Below are positions 53,802 to 62,018 of a stretch of DNA of 64,000 nucleotides, in pieces. The stretch's first letter is position 1, and each line of letters begins with the position of its first letter. The stretch lies in assembly GCF_022531965.1 (NCBI RefSeq), contig NZ_CP092831.1, positions 1,640,001 to 1,704,000 on the forward strand, given 5' to 3'. The notes under the pieces are model-generated. The model was not told the origin of the DNA. It saw only the letters and a program-made list of their open reading frames with translations, and did no database searches. Both the position numbers and the translations under genes were made by a program. The stretch is from Paenibacillus peoriae. GTDB lineage: Bacteria > Bacillota > Bacilli > Paenibacillales > Paenibacillaceae.

Positions 53802-54161
53802 TTAATTCCCGTTTTTCCGACCGGCTTCAAACGGTGTCGATACCGGAATGAACAGGTCGATAATCCCGATAACCAATGCAGCGAGCAATGCGCCCAGAAC
53901 GGAAACACTGACATGAGCGACGACATATTGAGCGACCCAGATCACCAGAGCGCTCACAAGAAAACCTACGATACCGCGTCCAAATGGGGAGACGCGTCGA
54001 CCAAACACCGCCTCGACGATATAGCCAATCAAGGCAATGACAATGGCTAGGATCAGCGCGCTCCAAAAGCCGCCTACACTAAATCCGGGAACGATCCAGC
54101 TTACGACCATCAGCACCAGAGCGGCAACGATGAAACGTACAATGTGCCCGAGAATGCTCAC
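53802..54161 (-). CDS. YvlD / phage-holin-IV-like membrane protein
   Basis: 119 residues from GTG 54161, with AAAGGAGG upstream; the longer frame to 54200 reads through this site. Four hydrophobic segments (VRFIVAALVLMVVSWIVPGF, then LILAIVIALIGYIVEAVFG, GIVGFLVSALVIWVAQYVVA and LGALLAALVIGIIDLFIPVS) with the short loop GRRVSPFGRG. Matches the group called phage holin family superfamily IV, to which B. subtilis YvlD belongs; these are chromosomal, not phage, genes, and yvlD is linked to envelope stress. The tail TPFEAGRKNGN is hydrophilic. Confidence 0.82.
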   Translation of the reverse strand: MSILGHIVRFIVAALVLMVVSWIVPGFSVGGFWSALILAIVIALIGYIVEAVFGRRVSPFGRGIVGFLVSALVIWVAQYVVAHVSVSVLGALLAALVIGIIDLFIPVSTPFEAGRKNGN

Positions 54162-54310
54162 GGAATAACCTCCTTTGTTTTTTGAATCAGGGTTAGACAA
54201 AGGTTAGTGTGTGGCATGAAGAGCTTTCTTATGTGTAAAACAGAGTTGGCAAATAGCGTAAGTTTGCTGCTTTCGGTATAATATAGATATAAGTGAAAGG
54301 AGTAGTGAAG

Positions 54311-56680
54311 TTGGACTCTAAAATTTTCAAAACCCTTGAATATCAAAAAATTCTAAATAAACTAAGTCACTATGCCCAAACGGCAACGGGACAACAGACA
54401 GCCCTTCGGCTACAGCCCAGCGATGATTTGGAGCATATCAAGAAAATGCTGAAAGGTACGGATGAGGCCTATGCTGCTGATCGCCTCAAAGGAGTGCCTT
54501 CATTTAACGGAGTAGTGGATATCACTCCGGCGGTGAAGCGTGCCCGTATTGGTGGAACATTAAGCCCGCATGAGTTGCTTGGCATTCGGACAACGGTTCA
54601 GGCCGCACGCCGTATACAAGTATACGTGACAAGTTTGCATGAAGAAAATCCTGTCGAAACATTGCTGTATTGGAGTGAGCAGCTTTCGGAGCAGAGAAGT
54701 TTAGAAAACTCCATCAAAGGCTGTATTGACGAAAATGCAGAAGTGTTGGATTCTGCCAGCACAGAGCTTTCACAAATCCGTCGGGAGCTGCGCTCGGGAG
54801 AAGTGCGTATTCGTGAGAAGCTGGATTCCATGATTCGTTCCTCAACTGTATCCAAAATGCTTCAAGATCAGTTGATTACGATTCGTGGAGATCGGTTTGT
54901 GATCCCGGTTAAGGCCGAATACCGTTCTTATTTTGGCGGAATTGTTCATGATCAATCCGGGTCAGGTGCAACATTGTTTATCGAGCCTGAATCTATCGTA
55001 GCCATGAACAATAAGCTGAGGGAAACAAGGCTGAGAGAAGAGCGTGAAATTGAAGTCATTTTACAAAAGCTGACCGCACTTGTCGCAGAACAAGCGGATA
55101 TGTTGCTGTATGATGTGGACGTTTTGGGCAATCTTGATTTTATTTTTGCAAAAGCGCGTCTCGCCCGTGAAATGAAGGCAACCTTGCCTTTAATGAATGA
55201 CCGAGGGTACTTGAAGCTGAAAAAAGGCAGACATCCTCTAATTCCGTTGGAACAGGTCGTTCCCATAGATGTGGAGCTGGGCAATTCATACACCTCCATT
55301 ATCGTTACCGGACCGAACACAGGGGGGAAAACCGTTACCCTGAAAACCATTGGCCTGCTTAGTTTGATGGCGATGTCTGGACTGTTTGTACCTGTTGAGG
55401 ATGAAAGCCAGCTGTGTGTATTTGATGCAATCTATGCTGATATTGGTGACGAGCAGAGCATTGAGCAAAACTTAAGTACATTTTCCAGCCACATGACCAA
55501 TATCATTAGCATCCTGAAAAATATGACGCCCAAAAGTCTTGTATTGCTTGACGAAGTGGGGGCAGGAACGGACCCCGCGGAAGGTTCGGCTTTGGCTGTG
55601 TCCATTTTGGAGCATATACATGCCATGGGTTGCCGTATGGTTGCGACGACTCACTATAGTGAATTGAAGGCGTATGCCTATGAGCGTAAAGGAATTATTA
55701 ATGCAAGCATGGAGTTTGATGTTGCTACCTTAAGCCCGACTTACCGCCTTCTGGTCGGTGTCCCCGGACGAAGTAACGCATTTGCCATTGCCGAGCGATT
55801 GGGATTGCCAGGGCGCATTTTAGACTATGCCCGTGGTGAGGTAACAGAAGAAGACCAGCGCGTTGAGCACATGATTGCGTCACTGGAGCAGAACCGTTTG
55901 ACAGCTGAGCAAGAACGGGAAAAAGCGGAGCAGTTGCGTAAAGAAATGGAAGCATTGCGTAGCCGTCATCAGATGGAGCTGGATAAGCTGGAGTCCCAAC
56001 GGGACCGTATGCTGGAAAAAGCTGAGGATGAAGCAAGAGTTCTCGTGGATAAGGCTCGTAGCGAAGCTGAGAAAATCATTACTGATTTGCGTAAATTGGC
56101 TCAGGAAGAAGGGGCTTCGGTTAAGGAGCACAAGCTGATTGCAGCTCGCAGAGAACTGGATGAGGCTGAACCGAAGCAACGCAAGAAAAGTACTGTCAAA
56201 CGCCCGGCCGCTACGCGTACTCGTTCTATCATGGCTGGCGATGAAGTATCCGTTCACAGTCTGAATAAAAAAGGCCACGTGGTTGAACTGTCCGGTACCA
56301 AGGAAGCTGTGGTTCAATTGGGGATCATGAAGATGAAGGTCAGTCTGGATGATCTGGAACTACTGCAACCTGCCCAAACAACGACTCCAAGAGTTCAAAA
56401 ACCAGTCACTGGCGTTAAACGGACACGGGATGATAACGTACGAAGTGAACTTGATCTTCGGGGGGCGAACGTGGAGGAAGCCTTGATGGAAGTGGACCGC
56501 TTCATGGATGAAGCGTTTCTGGCCAATCTGGGTCAGGTACACATTATTCATGGCAAAGGTACGGGTATTCTGAGAACCGGTATTCAGGAGTACCTCCGCA
56601 AGCATAAACATGTGAAAAGCTACCGTATCGGTAATTACAATGAAGGCGGCACAGGCGTAACCGTTGCTGAATTGGAATAG
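54311..56680 (+). CDS. mutS2: MutS2 endonuclease/ATPase
   Basis: 789 residues from TTG 54311, behind AAAGGAG; the GTG at 54305 is too close to that site. Domain order: core and clamp helices (1-310), ABC-type ATPase with Walker A TGPNTGGKT (about 333) and LVLLDEVGAGTDPAEGS, a coiled-coil/linker (about 520-640, RVEHMIASLEQNRLTAEQ), a KOW-like strand region and a C-terminal Smr nuclease domain (about 710-789: SELDLRGANVEEALMEVDRF, HGKGTGILRTGIQEYLRKH). No mismatch-recognition domain. In Bacillus, MutS2 is linked to suppression of recombination and to splitting of collided ribosomes. Smr residues appear intact. Confidence 0.96.
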   Translation: MDSKIFKTLEYQKILNKLSHYAQTATGQQTALRLQPSDDLEHIKKMLKGTDEAYAADRLKGVPSFNGVVDITPAVKRARIGGTLSPHELLGIRTTVQAARRIQVYVTSLHEENPVETLLYWSEQLSEQRSLENSIKGCIDENAEVLDSASTELSQIRRELRSGEVRIREKLDSMIRSSTVSKMLQDQLITIRGDRFVIPVKAEYRSYFGGIVHDQSGSGATLFIEPESIVAMNNKLRETRLREEREIEVILQKLTALVAEQADMLLYDVDVLGNLDFIFAKARLAREMKATLPLMNDRGYLKLKKGRHPLIPLEQVVPIDVELGNSYTSIIVTGPNTGGKTVTLKTIGLLSLMAMSGLFVPVEDESQLCVFDAIYADIGDEQSIEQNLSTFSSHMTNIISILKNMTPKSLVLLDEVGAGTDPAEGSALAVSILEHIHAMGCRMVATTHYSELKAYAYERKGIINASMEFDVATLSPTYRLLVGVPGRSNAFAIAERLGLPGRILDYARGEVTEEDQRVEHMIASLEQNRLTAEQEREKAEQLRKEMEALRSRHQMELDKLESQRDRMLEKAEDEARVLVDKARSEAEKIITDLRKLAQEEGASVKEHKLIAARRELDEAEPKQRKKSTVKRPAATRTRSIMAGDEVSVHSLNKKGHVVELSGTKEAVVQLGIMKMKVSLDDLELLQPAQTTTPRVQKPVTGVKRTRDDNVRSELDLRGANVEEALMEVDRFMDEAFLANLGQVHIIHGKGTGILRTGIQEYLRKHKHVKSYRIGNYNEGGTGVTVAELE

Positions 56681-56732
56681 CTATGGGTTGCCGGCTTTGC
56701 TCGGGAACGCTTGGTAGAACGGGAGGGACGAA

Positions 56733-57152
56733 GTGAAGATGGCGATTGATGAATTGCTGTCACATCCGTTGGGGATGATGCTGGGTTATTTCTCGGTGGC
56801 GGTGCTGGAGCTAATTGTATTTTTGTCGTGTTTTGAGCTGGTAACCCGCTATAAATGCTGGGAAGAGATCAAGCGCGGCAATGTTTCAGTAGCCATGGCT
56901 ACGGGAGGGAAAATGTTCGGTATTTGCAACGTGCTCCGCTTTGCAATGGAAGCCAAATCCAGCGTGTACGATACGATGATTTGGTCGTTCGTTGGCTTTT
57001 TACTGCTACTTGCGGCGTACTTTCTTTTTGAGTTTCTGACACCGGTATTTTCTATCGATCAACAGATTAAAGAGGATAACCGTGCTGTCGGCTTGTTTTC
57101 CATGATTATTTCAATATCGTTATCTTATGTGATCGGTGCCAGTGTAACTTGA
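56733..57152 (+). CDS. DUF350 family membrane protein
   Basis: 139 residues from GTG 56733 (GGAGGG 5 bases upstream) or ATG 56739. Four membrane segments in the DUF350 pattern: MMLGYFSVAVLELIVFLSCF, then the conserved loop with WEEIKRGNVSVAMATGGKMF, DTMIWSFVGFLLLLAAYFLF and a last helix ending IGASVT. The stretch E-I-x-x-G-N-x-A-V/A is the family signature. Such proteins occur throughout bacteria and have been tied to membrane stress without a defined activity. Follows mutS2 by 52 bases; probably cotranscribed. Confidence 0.82.
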   Translation: MKMAIDELLSHPLGMMLGYFSVAVLELIVFLSCFELVTRYKCWEEIKRGNVSVAMATGGKMFGICNVLRFAMEAKSSVYDTMIWSFVGFLLLLAAYFLFEFLTPVFSIDQQIKEDNRAVGLFSMIISISLSYVIGASVT

Positions 57153-57206
57153 CACATCCTGTATACTAGAGCTTGGTATACGCTTGGAACGGAAGGATGA
57201 TAAAGC

Positions 57207-57914
57207 TTGGAAATGACTATTTGTCCATGGTGTAACATGGAAATTATTTGGGATGAAGAATTGGGCCCTGAGGAAGAGTGTCCCTATTGCCATAATGATC
57301 TGAAAGGTTACTCTGACATCACCGATGATGAAGAGGAGTCTGTTTCTCCACCTGTTCATAGACATGCCGGCGAGCATGGACATGAAGAGACAAAACATGA
57401 TCATTCGGCTTCTGTAACCCCGGTACCACACTCTCATGGAAAAGAAGACCTGAAGGGTTATCGTACATTGAGTATTCAGCTCGGTGATGAAGAGGAGCAG
57501 GATATTTTATATGAGGCAGAGGATGAAATCGTAGTTGATAAACCAGTTGATGCACCGTTGTTGCAGGATAATGAGCTTCATAAGCTGCCTGTGCTGCATA
57601 CTTTGCAAAAATTTGAAGAAAGCGGTGCGGATCTGATGGCTTATGAACAAGGCGCTGAACAAATACTCGACAGACAAGATGAGGTTCTTGAATGCTTCCA
57701 ATGTGGAGAATACATGCTGCATGCGGGTTCGCAAACCGTAACCAGAGAAGGCTTTGAACCGTCGATGTCGCCAGCACTTGGCAAACCTGTTCTGGACTTG
57801 CCATTCGTCTTGAATGTTTATGTTTGTCCTAGCTGTTTTCATGTCCAGCACACATTGTCAGAGAATGACCGACTGCGGATGCTGGAGAAGCTCAGCGGTA
57901 TTTCCAACAATTAA
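57207..57914 (+). CDS. Zinc-ribbon protein of unknown function
   Basis: 235 residues from TTG 57207 (GGAAGGATGA 6 bases upstream) or ATG 57213. The N-terminus has TICPWCNMEIIWDEE and EEECPYCHNDLKGYS, two C-x2-C knuckles of one zinc ribbon. Residues 45-80 are a histidine-rich stretch (VHRHAGEHGHEETKHDHSAS, then PHSHGKED). The C-terminal third has ECFQCGEYMLHAG and NVYVCPSCFHVQHTLSEND, a second four-Cys site. The His-rich middle could bind metal. Conserved in Paenibacillus as far as I can tell; function unknown. Confidence 0.75.
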   Translation: MEMTICPWCNMEIIWDEELGPEEECPYCHNDLKGYSDITDDEEESVSPPVHRHAGEHGHEETKHDHSASVTPVPHSHGKEDLKGYRTLSIQLGDEEEQDILYEAEDEIVVDKPVDAPLLQDNELHKLPVLHTLQKFEESGADLMAYEQGAEQILDRQDEVLECFQCGEYMLHAGSQTVTREGFEPSMSPALGKPVLDLPFVLNVYVCPSCFHVQHTLSENDRLRMLEKLSGISNN

Positions 57915-58029
57915 ATAGCAATCCCCCGGATAGGCTCAAGCTCAATACGGGCATCTTAATCGAAGAAATCTTTGAACAAGCTGGCTTGAAATAAGCTGAT
58001 TGGTGATTTTTCGGTTAGGGGGAACTGCA

Positions 58030-59283
58030 TTGAAATCAAACCTGAACGGACAATCCATTCTGCTATTAAGCTTGAATGGATTGTTTGTGTTTGCAGCAGC
58101 ATTGTCAGGCACATTTCTCAACGTATATTTATGGAAGAGCAGGCAGGATTACGCGATGATTGGCTGGTTTAATGTCAGCCAACAAATTGCGCTGGGAATT
58201 ATGGTCTGGGTGGCTGGGAAATGGGTCAAGGAACATAACAAAATGAATGCCCTGCGCGTGGGGACAGCACTGTCCGGTCTGTTTTATTTAATCGTGTTAT
58301 ATACGGGACCGCAGGCTGTAAACTACATATGGCCGCTCGGAATGTTATTGGGTGCAGCATTAGGTTTATTCTGGCTGGCGTTTAATGTCATTTTTTTCGA
58401 AGTCACAGATCAGGCAAGTCGCGATCATTTTAACGGATGGGTCGGTCTGCTGGGTTCGTTTTCCGGTATCGTGGGTCCTTGGCTGTCTGGTTGGATTATT
58501 GCTCGTATGGAGGATGATGCGGGTTATCGAGTAATATTCAGTATTTCCTTAGCTTTTTATGTCGTAGGAGTGGTACTTAGTTTCTTTCTTCGCAAGCGTA
58601 AGCCGACAGGAAACTACAATTGGAAGGAGCCTAAGCAACGATTGTCACAAAAAGGGAGCATGTGGCGTCCCTTGTCGTTATCGCTTGTTACCCAGGGCAT
58701 CCGTGAAGGGGTTTTTGCCTTCCTGATTACGCTGCTCGTGTATGTAGCTACTCAACAGGAATGGAAGCTGGCACAGTTTTCACTTATCACCTCGGCGGTT
58801 TCATTTTTCAGCTTTTGGGCTGTCGGAAAATGGCTCAAGCCACACTATCGCTCGGCTGGTATGCTGTTGGGTGCTGTATTGTTGGTGATTGCGCTGTTAC
58901 CCTTATTGTGGCGTATGGAGTATATCACGCTACTGATTATGGGGATCGGCACCGCTATATTCCTGCCCTTGTATTTAATTCCTATGATCTCAGCGAGTTT
59001 TGATTTAATGGGTACGAGTGAAGGAGATGCGAATCAGAGAGTGGAACTGGTTGTACTGCGTGAACTGTGCTTAATGGTAGGACGGTTGACCGGTACACTC
59101 ATTTTCTTGGGCGTCCTAAGTATCAGCAAGGCTCCTACAGCGATGATTTGGTTGTTGATTGGACTTGCATTAATGCCAGTGATCGGCTGGTTTTTTATGC
59201 GAAATGTGCTGAAGATGGAACAGAAGACAAAGCGAAGCAATTCTCATTCCCATGCACAACGCTGGCGCAAGCAAACGGAGTAA
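58030..59283 (+). CDS. Major facilitator superfamily transporter
   Basis: 417 residues from TTG 58030, chosen because AGGGGG sits 7 bases upstream; the open frame goes back to 58000. Twelve hydrophobic segments with the mid-loop near residue 185-215 (FFLRKRKPTGNYNWKEPKQR). The first segments include FNVSQQIALGIMVWVAGKWV; the usual D-R-x-G-R motif of loop 2-3 is weak (KWVKEHNKMNALRVG). I cannot assign a substrate. The C-terminal tail is basic and hydrophilic (KRSNSHSHAQRWRKQTE). Confidence 0.82.
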   Translation: MKSNLNGQSILLLSLNGLFVFAAALSGTFLNVYLWKSRQDYAMIGWFNVSQQIALGIMVWVAGKWVKEHNKMNALRVGTALSGLFYLIVLYTGPQAVNYIWPLGMLLGAALGLFWLAFNVIFFEVTDQASRDHFNGWVGLLGSFSGIVGPWLSGWIIARMEDDAGYRVIFSISLAFYVVGVVLSFFLRKRKPTGNYNWKEPKQRLSQKGSMWRPLSLSLVTQGIREGVFAFLITLLVYVATQQEWKLAQFSLITSAVSFFSFWAVGKWLKPHYRSAGMLLGAVLLVIALLPLLWRMEYITLLIMGIGTAIFLPLYLIPMISASFDLMGTSEGDANQRVELVVLRELCLMVGRLTGTLIFLGVLSISKAPTAMIWLLIGLALMPVIGWFFMRNVLKMEQKTKRSNSHSHAQRWRKQTE

Positions 59284-59299
59284 CAGGAAAATTCAACAC

Positions 59300-59347
59300 A
59301 AAAAGAACCTCAGAATTCACTTATATAGGCGAAAGGAGGTTCTTTTT
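59300..59347 (+). terminator. Terminator between the MFS gene and the convergent oxidoreductase gene
   Basis: AAAAGAACCTC (59301-59311) and GAGGTTCTTTT (59336-59346); T-rich on the plus strand and A-rich ahead on the minus strand, so it can serve both. Confidence 0.8.
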
Positions 59348-59358
59348 GTATTCATATG

Positions 59359-60597
59359 TTAAACCATTGGTTTTGTTGCTTCTGGCGAGGGTTTGGTCGT
59401 ACGGGTCAGAGAATACAGCTCCATTTCAGGTCGGTGTGTGCCCGTCAGTTCATCAGCCAATAGCTGTGCGGCCATCATATTCGTAACCGTCCCATTTCCC
59501 CCGTAACCCTCCAAGAAATAGCAGTTTGGAAAACGCGGATGTGGACCAATATACGGCAAGCCGTCGTGAGAGGAGCCGAATACAGCCGCCCAAGCGTAGT
59601 CGATCTGAAATGGCACACTGGGAAAATGCTCCTGTAGTGCTTGCAGCAGCTTTTGTTGTTGGTGTAGTAGCCTGATTTCACGTTGGTTGGCGTCCAATAC
59701 AGGTTCATCCAAACCACCAATAATGATACGTCCTTCCGGTGTGGAGCGCATGTATAGATAAGGACGAGCAGTTTCCCAGATGAGACACTGTTCATGCCAC
59801 AAGGGAGTATCTCCGATTGGATTGGTGGCGATAGCATATGAGCTTTCCAGAACGGCTCCACGGTCTGTTTTAATCTCCTGTGTTTCATAACCCGTTGCAA
59901 AAATGATTTTTTTCGCTCGGATAATGCCACCGCTGGTATGACAAACAACTTCATTTTCGTTAAATTCAAAATGCTTGGCTTCCGTATGCTCATATAAGCG
60001 TACACCGAGACGGCTGGCGGATCGAAGCAGTCCTTGGGCAAACAAAAATGGATTAACCTCGGCATCTTCGTGCGTGTATAAGGCTGCTGGTTTTCGAAAA
60101 GGAAATCGGGCAGCAATCTGTTGTTCATCCCAGTATTCGACAGGAAATCCAAACCGGATTAGCTGTCTGTACTCTTCTTGAATCGTCTGCACATCCTCCG
60201 ATGTACTTGCATAGTACAGGCTACTTCGGCGTATAAAGGACGAATCAATTTCCAGCGTGGTAGACAGTTTTTCCAACTGATCCAGAGCATCTTTGCACAT
60301 ACGGTAAAACAGTACACCGTTCGTTTCACCAAACGTATTGATGAAGGACGTTAAGGTCTTATCATTGCTATATTGCAGCAGTCCGGTATTGGCCGAAGAA
60401 CTTCCATGTACTAGCTTGCGCTTGTCAATAACCACGGTGTCTACCTGTCGTTCTCCCAACAGTCGGGAGCAGATCGATCCACCCATCCCGCCACCGATGA
60501 TCAATACATCACAATTTAAATCCTCTGCCAAAGGCGGGAAATCCAATGTTTTCTCCAAGGTACTCGGCCAATATGTATTCCCGCTTATTAATTCCAT
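59359..60597 (-). CDS. FAD-dependent oxidoreductase, DadA/glycine oxidase (DAO) family
   Basis: 412 residues from ATG 60597, with AGGAGTG upstream; the longer frame to 60732 is not supported by a site. The FAD-binding Rossmann motif CDVLIIGGGMGGSICSRLLG is at residues about 29-48, followed by VVIDKRKLVHGSSSANTGLL (the S-x-x-N-T/A-G motif of the DAO family). Later: FATGYETQEIKT and the second FAD motif DGLPYIGPHPRFPNCYFLEG with GYGGNGTVTNMMAAQLLADE. Oxidises an amine or amino acid; the substrate is not known. Transcribed away from the coat-type genes. Confidence 0.85.
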   Translation of the reverse strand: MELISGNTYWPSTLEKTLDFPPLAEDLNCDVLIIGGGMGGSICSRLLGERQVDTVVIDKRKLVHGSSSANTGLLQYSNDKTLTSFINTFGETNGVLFYRMCKDALDQLEKLSTTLEIDSSFIRRSSLYYASTSEDVQTIQEEYRQLIRFGFPVEYWDEQQIAARFPFRKPAALYTHEDAEVNPFLFAQGLLRSASRLGVRLYEHTEAKHFEFNENEVVCHTSGGIIRAKKIIFATGYETQEIKTDRGAVLESSYAIATNPIGDTPLWHEQCLIWETARPYLYMRSTPEGRIIIGGLDEPVLDANQREIRLLHQQQKLLQALQEHFPSVPFQIDYAWAAVFGSSHDGLPYIGPHPRFPNCYFLEGYGGNGTVTNMMAAQLLADELTGTHRPEMELYSLTRTTKPSPEATKPMV

Positions 60598-60711
60598 ATA
60601 AATAGCACTCCTCATAAGGTAATATGTAGTATTTCTTATGTGTACATAGTATTTCGCCAAAAGGACAAGATAACCAGCGTGCAACAAAACATTCAAGGAG
60701 GCACAGAGATT

Positions 60712-60948
60712 ATGCAATCTACGAACATGCAACCCTTGTCAGGCAAAGAGCTGGAGTACATCGTGGACTCCATTTCCAATGAAGAACTACTACTCAAACA
60801 AAGTGCGGCGACAGCGGCTTCTATTCAGCACCCAGCCGTCCAACAAGCCTGTTTGCAACTGGCAAGAACTCATGAGCACCACTTGAATCTGCTTTCTAAT
60901 GCTCTTCAACAGCATCAGCAGCTTGCCCCAATGCAACCGCAGCAGTAA
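60712..60948 (+). CDS. Small CotF-associated protein, putative coat component
   Basis: 78 residues from ATG 60712 behind AAGGAGGCACAGAG; the frame extends to 60640 without a site. All-helical, MQPLSGKELEYIVDSISNEE then LLLKQSAATAASIQHPAVQQ and a Gln/Pro-rich end. The pattern is that of short partner proteins found beside CotF-like genes. Cotranscribed with the next gene 31 bases later. The late-sporulation role is inference. Confidence 0.72.
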   Translation: MQSTNMQPLSGKELEYIVDSISNEELLLKQSAATAASIQHPAVQQACLQLARTHEHHLNLLSNALQQHQQLAPMQPQQ

Positions 60949-60979
60949 TTTGGATTTACAATAAAGGAGGTTTGACAGA

Positions 60980-61366
60980 ATGTATTCACAAAACAATATG
61001 TCATTTATGCCCGAAGAAGATTTGCTCTATACCATTCTTGCTGATATGAAACGTACGGTGCGCGAGTACACAACGGCGACGACAGAATCCAATTGTCCGT
61101 CCGTGCGTCAGATGTTCACCGACCTTACGAATGATACATTGCGTCTGCAAGGTGATTTGTATCATCTGATGAGCCAAAACAATATGTACGCCACTCCAAC
61201 TAAAGCACTGCGCATCGATTTGGACAAACAGATTCAAGAAGCTCGCAAGACCCAACAAGAATGCCAACAGTTCATTCAGCAAAAGTCGGCATCCGCGGGA
61301 GTATATGGTCAATCTATGCACCAGCAAGGCCAGTCTACGCATCAAAACAACCCTTATTATATGTAA
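60980..61366 (+). CDS. CotF-family spore coat protein
   Basis: 128 residues from ATG 60980, behind AAAGGAGGTTTGAC. Two long helices match the coat protein F domain: EEDLLYTILADMKRTVREYT, TTESNCPSVRQMFTDLTNDT, and LYHLMSQNNMY followed by a Gln-rich tail (SMHQQGQSTHQNNPYYM). CotF-like proteins build the spore coat or exosporium crust. Regulation by a mother-cell sigma factor is expected, but I could not place a promoter. Confidence 0.85.
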   Translation: MYSQNNMSFMPEEDLLYTILADMKRTVREYTTATTESNCPSVRQMFTDLTNDTLRLQGDLYHLMSQNNMYATPTKALRIDLDKQIQEARKTQQECQQFIQQKSASAGVYGQSMHQQGQSTHQNNPYYM

Positions 61367-61404
61367 ACGGGATTTTCCGTTTTTGAAGCAGATTCCCATA
61401 ACAG

Positions 61405-61443
61405 CCGTCCACCTGCCGGGTTTACCGGAGTGGACGGTTTTTC
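61405..61443 (+). terminator. Intrinsic terminator of the coat gene pair
   Basis: CCGTCCAC (61405-61412) and GTGGACGG (61430-61437) with an inner CCGG/CCGG, then TTTTTC. A shorter hairpin AACGG-GATTTT-CCGTT at 61367-61382 precedes it. Confidence 0.88.
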
Positions 61444-61508
61444 TTTGCAGGTTTAAAGTGCGTATTGTATGATGTATAGTAATCTCTTTGATGGAGGCCT
61501 TATGTAGA

Positions 61509-62009
61509 ATGACAGAGCTGAATGAATTGAAATTAAAAGTACTGGAATTGTTAAAAGAAGATGCTAGAAGAACACCGACTCTATTGGCTACTATGCTGGG
61601 GGTTGACGAGCAGGATGTTCGCACCTCAATTAAAGAGCTCGAAGACCAACATGTGATCGTCAAATACGCCGCTGTAGTCAATTGGGACAAAGTCGATGAC
61701 GAAAAGGTTACCGCTTTGATCGAAGTACAGATTACACCCGAGCGTGGAAGAGGCTTTGAAGGGATTGCAGAACGGATTTATTTATATCCGCAAGTTAAAT
61801 CGGTCTATCTCATGTCCGGAGCATACGATTTGCTGGTAGAGGTTGAAGGCCGCAATCTCCGTGAGGTCGCTAATTTTGTGTCGGAAAAACTGTCGCCTAT
61901 TGATTCGGTCTTGTCTACCAAGACTAATTTTACGCTTAAAAAATACAAGCAGGACGGAATTATCTTTGAGGACCATCAGGAAGATAATCGTCTGATGATT
62001 TCGCCGTAA
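61509..62009 (+). CDS. alaR: Lrp/AsnC family regulator AlaR (YugG)
   Basis: 166 residues from ATG 61509, behind GATGGAGGCC; the frame extends to 61488. N-terminal helix-turn-helix (LNELKLKVLELLKEDARRTP, QDVRTSIKELEDQHVIVKYA) and a C-terminal RAM (ACT-like) domain (VTALIEVQITPERGRGFEGI, YLMSGAYDLLVEVEGRNLRE). Immediately upstream of an aminotransferase gene, as yugG-yugH (alaR-alaT) in B. subtilis, where AlaR activates alaT in response to alanine. The name rests on that gene pairing. Confidence 0.85.
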   Translation: MTELNELKLKVLELLKEDARRTPTLLATMLGVDEQDVRTSIKELEDQHVIVKYAAVVNWDKVDDEKVTALIEVQITPERGRGFEGIAERIYLYPQVKSVYLMSGAYDLLVEVEGRNLREVANFVSEKLSPIDSVLSTKTNFTLKKYKQDGIIFEDHQEDNRLMISP

Positions 62010-62018
62010 AGGAAGATC

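Noticed and set aside
53802..54161. Phage holin as sign of a prophage
   Set aside because: The family name is misleading; YvlD-type genes are chromosomal, and no other phage gene is nearby.
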